Positions 55,500 to 64,000 of a DNA stretch of 64,000 bases are shown in pieces (the first letter of the stretch is position 1; every line of letters begins with the position of its first letter). The translations under genes and the position numbers were made by a program. The stretch comes from Engraulis encrasicolus. Lineage: Eukaryota; Chordata; Actinopteri; Clupeiformes; Engraulidae. Under the pieces are notes generated by a model. It saw nothing but the letters and a program-made list of their open reading frames with translations. It ran no database searches and was not told where the DNA came from. Location: assembly GCF_034702125.1 (NCBI RefSeq), contig NW_026944482.1:124001-188000 (forward strand), written 5' to 3'.

Positions 55500-56512
55500 T
55501 GGTGACCTCCTGGTATCTTTCTACTGCAGCCTAAAGGCCTTCCGCCTCGACACAGCCTGAAGACGGTTCAGTATCTTAACCCCCCAAATGAAAAGACTCC
55601 CTCTCTTGCAGTCCCATAGTTTATGCTTACTTTATTCAAAATCCACACATTGTAATAACCCCACATGATTTCCACTCTACACATTATAAAATACATCAAT
55701 TTAATAACCTGATTGAACAACTAACACTAAATATGAACATATGATTAGTTTAAAACATAGGCCATTGGCTTTATTGAAATATTAATAAATGGTTCATCTT
55801 AAGTTGTCAGATGAGGTCACACTTACTTGTCCTCCCTCGGGTAGCTATATGAATTCAACAGCAGTCCAGAAAACAACCACATTATATGATGTGATAGTGC
55901 TTCTAAGCTTAAAATCATCATTATTGTTATTTAAAAATATATATTAGTAGCCTTTTGTAACCTGTAATATGGATTATCTTAGTTTTTATTTATACTTTTA
56001 TTATATAAGTATGGCAAAAGTGAAAAAAGCAAATTACTCAATTAATTTAAAGATACATTTTGTAAAAATTGTGGGGTGTATCGAACCGGAGGTCAAAGAT
56101 CGTGATACAAACTGAATCATGAGCTGACAGTATCGTTACAGCTCTGATAGAGGGGGATACCCACCCTCCAACATGCGCAAAGCAGGGTGTGTCATTTTAG
56201 ACACATTTTTGGTTAAAAATGTGGAAAATATGCTACGTAGGCACGCATGGTGTCCCAAAGTCCCAAAGACACATTTTATATTAAAGTCCTGTTGTCCAAC
56301 TGTTGTCCACGTTGTAAGCAACTGGATGTCTTTGAGCTTTGAGTGTTATAATCTTCAGGAAGAAGTCAGATCACAACTAAACTTTGAGAACAATATCTTC
56401 TACACACAACATTCCCCTCTGAAATGTCAGCCCAGCCAGTTCATTGTCCTGTGCATCCTGATAAGGACTCTCCAGCTCACACCTGGACGGGGGATAGCTA
56501 GTGGCTGCTGAC
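55500..56512. other. Mostly featureless AT-rich DNA
   Basis: No gene recognised. Contains the right terminus of the hAT at 56146 and, beyond it, unassigned sequence. Confidence 0.4.
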
Positions 56513-56682
56513 TAGGGTTGCCAACTCTCTGTGGAAAAAATACTGGGCACCTCATTCTCTCAGGGAATCTTGTATTTCTTCATTTGAATCAAATTGTGTC
56601 ATGTTTCAGCTCAATACAGAACTCTACTTTTGTTTATAAATTCAGGACGATTCCGTATTTCAAGGGAGGGTTGGCAACCCTA
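56513..56682. mobile_element. Short MITE with TAGGGTTGCCAAC ends
   Basis: 170-bp element with inverted ends TAGGGTTGCCAACTCTC / TAGGGTTGCCAACCCTC. I could not identify a clean TSD. Confidence 0.6.
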
Positions 56683-56907
56683 TAGCCAGCCTGTGAGAAA
56701 GAAAGGGAATGTTGAGCCCTGATCATAGACACATTAACTGGTTTAATTTTGTGTGACAAAAGTATTTAAGACTGCCACCTTGTTGTGTGTGTAATAGCTT
56801 TTGAAGGGATGGACAGATGCACACCAAATCATGTGCAGCAACACCCAATAGGCCTACATGAACGGTAAATTGGCAGCCGTCAGATACATATACAGTATAA
56901 GGCTTAA

Positions 56908-57265
56908 AGGGACACTGTGTGAGATTTTTAGTTGTTTATTTCCAGAATTCATGCTGCCCACTCACTAATGTTACCTTTTTCATGAATACTTACCACCAGC
57001 ATCAAATTCTAAGTATTCATTATGACTGGAAAAATTGCACTTCTCATACATGAAAAGGGAGATCTTCTCCACAGTCCGCCATTTTGAATTTCCAAAAATA
57101 GCCATTTTTAGCCGCAAAAATGTCTCTACTTGGACCATACTAGAAAATATTTGTTTATTACTTAGTAAACTTTCATGTAAAGATCAAATTTGGCAATAGG
57201 GAGCCTAGTTTCAATGAGCCGCATAGTTGCAGTACCTTTTTTGACCATTTCCTGCACAGTGTCCC
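56908..57265. mobile_element. TTAA-type MITE (GGGACACTGTG family)
   Basis: Inverted ends AGGGACACTGTG ... CACAGTGTCCC, flanked by TTAA (56904-56907) and GTAA (57266-57269), consistent with a worn TTAA target. A fragment of the same family is at 44455-44615. Confidence 0.65.
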
Positions 57266-57632
57266 GTAAGCCCTTTTTGGGAAAAGGTGCCCCCTGCCTA
57301 CAAAAACCTAAATATCTCAGCCTCCGAAGCACATGAAATAAGATGCATGAAAAACGGGAAGGAGTCCTTCATACAACTTTAAACAGAAGAGAGGGGGTGC
57401 ATCAATCATCTCTGCCTGCTATGTCTGTCAGGATTTTCATTCAAATAGGTCATGTTATTCAGAAGTTGGAAGGACCTGGAGTTCTTCTTTGAGCATTCAG
57501 ATTTTCCTCTGAGTTTCAAGCTCAAAGACGAGGTCCAGTTGGTAACAACTACACTTTGGATATCTGCTTAAAGGTGCATGGTGTAGGATGGTTGCCGAGT
57601 AGGTCGGCCTATTGCAACTATCATTGAAACTG

Positions 57633-57677
57633 TTCTTTACTTTACTTTACTTTACTTTACTTTACTTTACTTTACTT
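57633..57677 (+). repeat. (TTTAC)n microsatellite
   Basis: About nine copies of the pentanucleotide. Confidence 0.95.
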
Positions 57678-57839
57678 TTCAGGACATTGCATATTAATGA
57701 ACATATACTGTACATATACTGTCAATGGGCCAGGTTGTAGCACAATGACTAATTTGTGCTAAGCTTTTGTTGCACCCTCAAGCAAGACAGCTCTCGAGTC
57801 TTCTTTTTTGGCAACTTTACTTTCAGTTCGTTTTGGAGT

Positions 57840-58134
57840 TACATGAAGAATACACCGTAACATACACCATTCTCAGAACACCAACTTCGCTCTCTTCCTC
57901 CCGTTCAGTTCGCTTGCGTCATGTGATGACATCAACCATTTGACCTTCAACCTTGAGGTCAGCGACTCGGGATAATTCACAGAAATATACAATAACACAT
58001 ACATGTCCTTATTTTCGTTCCCTATTACGGAATATGCATCCAAAGTGTAATGAAACAAAAACGTTTTTACCAAAAGCTTATCTCTTTCTCATATTAATAA
58101 AAGATAAATTCTAAAGTGGTTCTAGGTCGCAACA
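57840..58134 (-). repeat. Probable 3' LTR of the second gypsy element
   Basis: On the minus strand a purine tract (GGGGGAGGG, 58135-58143) is followed by TGTTGCGACC at 58134, a plausible LTR start. The far end cannot be fixed because the partner LTR lies outside the window; it may extend left of 57840. Confidence 0.45.
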
Positions 58135-58713
58135 CCCTCCCCCACTAAAAAAAAATGTTGCCTAACATTTTCTTTAACACCATACAACAATAGAACATTT
58201 GTACGAAGGTGAGCAAACAAGTGTTTCAACACATCACATATTACAGGGTCCAAGGCTATATACCACTTCTCAGCATTTTTTTTTTTTTTTACTTCTCGGC
58301 AACAGTCCATCATGGCTGGAATACCAAACTATATGTCCATAGTCCTTAGGTATTGAAGGGTGAATAGTCCAATGAAGTATTGGTAATGCCCCCAATATCT
58401 TCACAATGGGACAAGGAAAATACCACATACACCCAATATTATGTGAGCACACATCTTCAAACCATGCATTCAATAAGCTCATAGTGTACACACTACCTTT
58501 TTTTCCCCTGTATGTTTACACTACTGTCTTATCCCCCATAAACCAGAATAGTAAGCCCCTTTCTCTGTTTCTTACTGGAGTAAATTCCTAGAGAGTACCT
58601 GTGTCTTCTAACTGTAACATGTGTCAATACCAACATCACCAAGAACTTACACTTCACTTGTACTAATACAAATTTAACTAAATGGTGAACTTATCTGTGT
58701 ACTTTCTTAGTGT

Positions 58714-59304
58714 TTAATTATATTGAAAAGGATACATGAATGAAGGTCTGGAAGAAGCATCGCGGCTGGCTCCCGAGGGGCTGCTCACAGTCACAGGGCA
58801 GGTCTTTAACTGCTGGAATGATGGCTGGCCCAGCTCTTCATAAGTGTAGACCCGCCGGGGCTGTCTGACTCTCTTTGGCCTGTCCCTCCATGTCTCAGCA
58901 TCACTCTGCTCACTCTCAGGTGCAACTGGAGCCTCAGCTTCTTCTTCCACGTGATGTCCGTCATCTGCTTGCTCCTCTTCAGGATGCTCTTCGGGACGCT
59001 CTTCAGGTGGTTCAGGCCTCCCCCTACGCGTTTCCCTCCTAGGACGGGATTCTTTTGCTCTTACATTGAGGGGTGGAAGGGTATACCTGACTGCTGTCCA
59101 CATGTCGCACTCACCATTGCTTGAGCTGTCACTGTCTGTCTGGTGAATAGGTGGCTTGGCTTGTCTTGTTACTATCTGTCTCTGTCTGTTTCCACTTTTT
59201 TTCTCTTTCAGGTTGCGTTCACACACTTCTGGGTCTTCAACCAGGTAAGGACATGGCAGAAGTAGATTACGGTGTAATACTCGCCTTCTTCCAGTTTCCT
59301 GCAA
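58714..59304 (-). pseudogene. Gypsy-2 pol C-terminal tail
   Basis: 196-codon frame after the integrase, beginning in the integrase C-terminal region (RRVLHRNLLLPCPYL) and continuing into an acidic, Arg/Glu/Pro-rich tail (RPEEHPEEEQADDGHH, VRQPRRVYTYEELGQPSF). It is thrown out of frame with the integrase by a 29-bp tandem duplication (59303-59331 repeated at 59332-59360). Confidence 0.75.
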
Positions 59305-59323
59305 TGGCTGGGAGTGAGATTTC

Positions 59324-60718
59324 TCACCAGTAATGGCTGGGTGTGAGATTTCTCACCAGTACATGGTCACCTGGTTGCAGTGTTGAACTCCAAGCGTGCT
59401 GGTTATAGTTTTTCTGTCCTCTTCTTGCACTCTTCTTCATATTCTGCATCGCAATAGCGTAGGCTTCTTGCATCACCTCTCTCCACTTGTCTGCATAACC
59501 CGGGTGTGACTGGCTCTTTTCTTCCCCTCTTTTTGGGAACATCAAATCAACAGGCAAGGTTGGTTCACGACCGAAGAGAAGGAAGAATGGGGAAAATCCT
59601 GTTGCTTCATTCACAGTTGAGTTATAAGCATGGACTACTTTGTTTAGGTGTTCCTTCCATCTGGACTTCTGAGACTCTTCAAGTGAACGCAGCATACCTA
59701 ACAGTGTTCTATTGAAGCGCTCAGCTGGGTTGGCTTGGGGGTGGTATGGGGAAGTGCGAGAATGCCTAATACCACAGTAGTCTTGGAGCTTGTGGAAGAG
59801 GTTATTCTCGAATTCTTTTCCTTGGTCATGATGTATCTTGGATGGGAAACTAAAGTGCATGATAAAGTCATCAAAAAGCTTTCTCGCTGCAGTCACCCCT
59901 GACTTGTCTCTTATTGCATACGCCTGAGCGTACTTGGTAAAATGATCCACGACTACAAGTATGTATTCCTCACCTCCTTTACACTTGTCTAAGTGCAGGT
60001 AGTCAATGGATATCATCTCAAACGGTGCAGAGGTCTCAATGCTCTGGATAGGTGTTCTAGTTACTCTGTTTGGCTTCTTCCTCTTTATGCAGCGGCATAC
60101 CTGAGTAACGTAGTGCTCTATCTCCTGTCTCATTTTTGGCCAGAAGAAGCGCTCTCTAGCAAGAGCGACCATGCGATCTGCACCGAGGTGCCCCATCTCC
60201 TCGTGTAGATGCTTGTAGACAACAGGCTTTAGAGAGTCAGGGACAACTAATTGCTTCCGCGCTGTGGTCTCTCTTCTGAGCACACCATCTTCATTGATGT
60301 GCAGACGGGGCCACTCCCGAAGAAGGTGCCTGACCGTTTCACTTTCTGCCATTCTGTCTTTGCGTTTCAAAGGAGCATTTGTTCTTTTCAGGGCTAACAC
60401 TCTGCTTATGGCTGCGTCCGCATTTTGGGCCTCTCTGATGACTCCAACTGCAAGAGGCTGAATCGGCTCTGAGACGTTACACTCCTCTGGCAGTGCATCA
60501 ATGTTACAGGTGACAGCAGAAATCCAATTAACATCCTCGATTTCCTCTCTCCGCAGAGCGTTACCTATGCATTCGATGGCATCCTGCTGGCATTCCTCTG
60601 TGCATGCTTGCATGATCTCTTCAATAGGCATTGTCCTTCGGGACAGGAAATCTGCATCTCGATTTGCTGGTCCAGGCCTGTACTTGAGGGTGAACCGATA
60701 ATCTGCCAACTCCGCCAC
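59324..60718 (-). pseudogene. Gypsy-2 end of RNase H and integrase
   Basis: 464-codon frame: end of RNase H (YRFTLKYRPGPANRDADFLS), integrase zinc finger (HLHEEMGHLGADR ... CRCIKRKKP), core with ISIDYLHLDKCKGG, KIHHDQGKEFENNLF and HPQANPAERFNRTLLGML (the D, D, E catalytic residues), then FLLFGREPTLPVDLMFP. The frame ends at 59324 because of the 29-bp duplication. Confidence 0.9.
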
Positions 60719-60765
60719 CCAGCGGTGTCCAGCTGCATTGAGTTTTGCTGACTTGGTGACATAGG

Positions 60766-63700
60766 TTAGAGGGTTAGTGTCACACAGTACACAGTAAAAT
60801 GAGGCGCATGAAACAGGTAATCACGAAAGCGCTCCGTTATGGCCCATTTAAGTGCCAGGAATTCTAACTTGCCAGAATGTAACTTGTAATTTTTTTCTGA
60901 AGGTGTCAATGTTCGTGACCCATACCCTATGACTCTAAGAACACCCCCTTGTCGCTGATAGAGCACGGCCCCTAAGCCATCTTCTGATGCGTCTACATGC
61001 AGTACAAAGGGTTTCTCTAGGTCTGGATATGCCATGACAGGTGGGTTGGTCAGCTGGTCTACAATTTTGCTCAATATCTCTTGGTGAACTTCTGTCCACT
61101 TTACTGGGTGAGATGGTGGCAACTGAGCAGCTTTGCGGCTACCCCCCTTTCCCTTCTGACTCTGCTTCAGCTCTGACTTAGGCTTTGCTAACAGTTCATA
61201 CAGAGGTTTGGCTATCCTACTGAAGTCTTGAATGTAAGATCTGTAATAACTGAGGAAACCCATCAGTTTTCTCACCTCTCTCACGGTAGATGGCCTGTCA
61301 CGCTTCAGGGCCTGCACAGCTTCCACTTCTTTGGGGTTCATTTTGTATCCTTCTGCAGAGATTACTCGTCCCACGTAACAGACCTCGCTCTTGAAGAAGT
61401 CGCATTTCTTTGGCCTCAGCTTGATACCACATTCTCTTTGTCGCTGAAGCACTTTTCTCACATTTTGGATATGTTGGTCAAAGCTGGAGCTAAAGACAAG
61501 GACATCATCCAAATATGGGACACATACTTCATCTCTGAGATCTCCTAGGCATCCTTCCATGTAGCGCTGAAACCCCGCCGGAGCGTTAGTCAGGCCAAAT
61601 GGGATCCTCACCCATTCGTAAAGTCCCCATGGTGTTATGAATGCGGTACATGGGCGGCTTTTCTCACTCATGGATCGCTGATGATAGGCCTTTCCCTGGT
61701 CCAGTACTGTGAACCAAGAGTTGCCTCCCAGGTTTTCCAAGATCTCCTGTATTCTTGGTATTGGGTGTCTGTCAGGCATTGTTTTCCCGTTCAGTAGTCT
61801 GTAGTCGACACACAACCGTAGTCCACCATCTTTCTTTCTGACGCATACAACAGGTGAGGAGTACGAAGAACAAGACTTTTGGATCCAGCCTCGGTTGAGT
61901 AAGTCCTGTATGTGTGTTTTCACTTCTTGATAAAGATGTCTTGGAATGGCATTGTATGTTCTTTGCACAGGCACATGGTCTTTTAACTGTATATCCAGCT
62001 CAAGATCTTTGATGTATCCTGTGTCCCAGTCATCTTTTGCAAAAACGTGACATTCCTCCCTCAACATTCGTTTTACCAGCTGCTGCTGGTCATTTGTCAG
62101 ATGACTCAGGTCTTCTGGTGGATCCCAGGACTCAGCTTGTGTGTTTTTTCTGGGCTCCACTGATGGGGAGACACTGTGGGCCGAAGACTGAGTTTGCTGA
62201 CTCTCCATAGACTTTGGCTGTGACGGGTAGACGGCATCAACACGGTGTAACCAGCCCAGTGTAGTACGGCTGCCAAGTACAATGTCATGGTCAGTCATGT
62301 TCTCAACAGTCACTTCAACTTTAACTTTATCTTCTGGAGGTAGCTGAATTAACTGATCTCTAATGACTAAACCTGCTGGCCACGGTGCTTCATTATTCGG
62401 CTCCAGCACCACTAGTGGTGCGCTCAAAACACTCTTATTCAGCCAGCCACACTGCACTGTCATCACTTTGTTCTTTGGGATAGTCACTGATATTCTTCCC
62501 ACTCTGGCTATGTGGGGCTGACAGTCAGGGTTTTGTTTCTTTAAAACTGATAAAACAGATCTTGCAGTTTTGCGCCCTACCTCCAATGCTGAGCATAATC
62601 TGTTCACCATGTGACCTGGTGGGATGCAGTCTTCAGAAGTGTCACTTCTCAGCGCTAGTTCTTCAATCACATTAAAACCGATGATGGGGCGTTCAATGTC
62701 ACTTCTAGCAATCAGAATTGGCACCTGGATAGTTCTGCCACTCATTCCAGCCACAGCGTTTTTGCACAGGCTGAACTCAGTCTCGATCCATCCCTCATAT
62801 GGAATGCTGGTGCCATTGGCAGCTGAGAGCTCTAAAGCTCCGTCCTCCAGCAACTCCTTCACTGGTCTCACTTCAGCATTAGGCAGATATTTCTTTCTCC
62901 AGTTCGTCCCGACTATCGATACTTGAGAACCGGTATCCCACAGTATTGCAGTGTCTACGCCACCTAAGGACGCGCGAACCAGGCATCTCTTTCCTACCAG
63001 CTTCGCCGTTTGTCGTTGCTTGCCAGTGAGGGGTGCACTTAGGCTGAACAGGTCTGCTTGGCCCATCTTTCCTTCAGGCTGAAGCATAATCTCTATCTTA
63101 GATGTGTTGGCCAAGACGTTTTTCTTACGACAACCTGAAGCCCAGTGTTCTGTGCTGCCGCACTTGTAACAGTGATCACACCTCCCATCAGGATTGGATG
63201 CTTGACATTGCTGACACCGTTTGATGTTTGTGTACTTAGGTTGAGGCCGATATTTTCGTTCTGGCTGTTCACTCAGTCTTGCTGGTGGAGGTACAAAGGC
63301 CTGTTGAAGACTGGCTATGTGAGTGGTGAGATTCTGTAGTGCTTCACACAGGGCTTTATTACCTTGATCAACTTTTTCCATCAGTGTGTCTCGCTTTGTT
63401 ATTTCACTTTGTTTGTTCTTACTGCTTGCTTTATGAGCACCACTTTCTTTGTCAACTTCTTCATTTTCCTCACTCACTGCTGCAACTTTGACCATTTTTG
63501 CTTTAGACGTAGCTGACAGCTTATTCTTTCTTTCCGTTTCCAGACTGTATGCAGCAGTCATTTTCTCCAAAAGGACCTCATCTGTGACATTAGCATTTTG
63601 TAAGACTGGCTTCATGTCTATTCGAATGCTATCATCATGAAGACCAGTGAGTACCGTTTGAAGAAACTGATTTTGGAGGAGCTCTGGACTGTACTTCAAG

Positions 63701-63981
63701 CCAGACTTAACTCTCTCTAAAGCGAGAACAATTTGTTGTCTCAGATCCATAGCTCGCATTAAGAACTGGATAGGGGATTCTCTAGACTCTTGAACAGCAT
63801 GTGTGAGGGAGTGATACAGTTCTGTGGCGTCTTTTTCAATGTAGTGAGTCCTTAATATTTGTCTGAGAGCTTGTAATGTCAAATCAACTCTACTTTCCAG
63901 ATACCTTTTCAGTTTTGTTCCTGGAACAATGGCTTGAATAACTGCTTCAACAACTTCTCCTTCATCATATCCTTTTTTCAA
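60766..63981 (-). pseudogene. Gypsy-2 gag-protease-RT-RNase H (window-truncated)
   Basis: 1071 codons, open at the right window edge, so the true start is unknown. Order: gag ([32 protein letters not shown]), zinc knuckle [17 protein letters not shown] (about residues 268-285), protease [11 protein letters not shown] (about 348), RT ([19 protein letters not shown], catalytic [11 protein letters not shown] at about 821-831), RNase H ([18 protein letters not shown]). The frame is lost by a small indel near 60770-60785, inside RNase H; the rest is in the frame at 59324-60718. It belongs to Ty3/gypsy; clade not determined. Confidence 0.92.
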
Positions 63982-64000
63982 TGCTCTTTGAATTTGTCTT

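Larger units (their letters stand above)
44731..56146. mobile_element. hAT element hosting a gypsy nest
   Basis: Left end TAGGGCTGCAACGATATTG and right end (reversed) CAGAGCTGTAACGATACTG, flanked by 8-bp ATATAGGG/ATAGAGGG (44723-44730, 56147-56154; 7 of 8). 11.4 kb today, because it contains another inverted-end element and a full Ty3/gypsy retrotransposon with its own passengers. No hAT transposase seen. Confidence 0.65.
57800..64000 (-). mobile_element. Second Ty3/gypsy retrotransposon, partial
   Basis: Minus-strand element running off the right edge; only the 3' LTR side is in the window. Its proteins differ clearly from those of the 46242-54103 element, so it is a different family. Coding is nearly continuous with two small lesions (near 60775 and at 59303-59360). 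Confidence 0.88.

Overview
The window looks like nuclear DNA of a ray-finned (teleost) fish from a draft assembly: there is one 100-N gap at 44264-44363. The evidence is spliced NLR-type leucine-rich-repeat (LRR) exons of the kind greatly expanded in teleosts, plus a fish-typical mix of mobile elements (Tc1, long-TIR mariner-like, hAT, piggyBac, Harbinger, LINE, DIRS, Penelope, Ty3/gypsy, tRNA-SINE) and long microsatellites. There is no bacterial or organellar content.

Host gene. On the + strand, 3745-39956 carries fifteen exons that share the same splice phase (1 base in, 2 bases out) and encode ribonuclease-inhibitor-type LRRs of an NLRC3/NLRP12-like receptor. The NACHT/effector exons are not in the window and presumably lie to the left. 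Fourteen exons are LRR exons in three sequence classes. The last exon (38717-39956) encodes a 412-residue Gly-rich tail of irregular GYTAHSGG-type repeats where such fish receptors often carry a B30.2 domain or simply stop. Exons 9-13 sit in a 2.43-kb segment present three times in tandem (31038-38054). The third copy has lost one exon by a 272-bp deletion, and each copy keeps a ghost of a further exon. A possible unrelated 5' exon lies on the minus strand at 765-992.

Mobile elements, left to right. The intron after exon 3 holds a nest: a Tc1-like element (4594-11906) containing a Harbinger MITE, a long-TIR element that itself contains a piggyBac relic, and a LINE that contains a fold-back MITE. 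A second long-TIR element holding another LINE follows. 17.5-23 kb holds a TTAA MITE, a DIRS relic, a dead full-length Tc1 and two further MITEs. 24761-32300 is an old hAT whose interior was hit by a 2.5-kb LTR element and by a second hAT. That second hAT was hit by a Penelope-like element (27847-30911) with an intact 827-codon RT/GIY-YIG ORF and three hammerhead-ribozyme cores. 41916-43635 holds two inverted 779-bp hAT derivatives. 44731-56146 is another hAT containing a complete Ty3/gypsy element (46242-54103, 5-bp TSD, identical LTRs), which in turn contains the same 2.5-kb LTR element, a 9-bp-TSD MITE and a tRNA-SINE. The right edge (about 57.8 kb to the end) is a second Ty3/gypsy element on the minus strand, cut by the window.

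Most element boundaries were set by reading both termini and the target-site duplication (TSD) by eye. Family names for LINE and gypsy clades are from protein motifs only. No database or alignment program was used.
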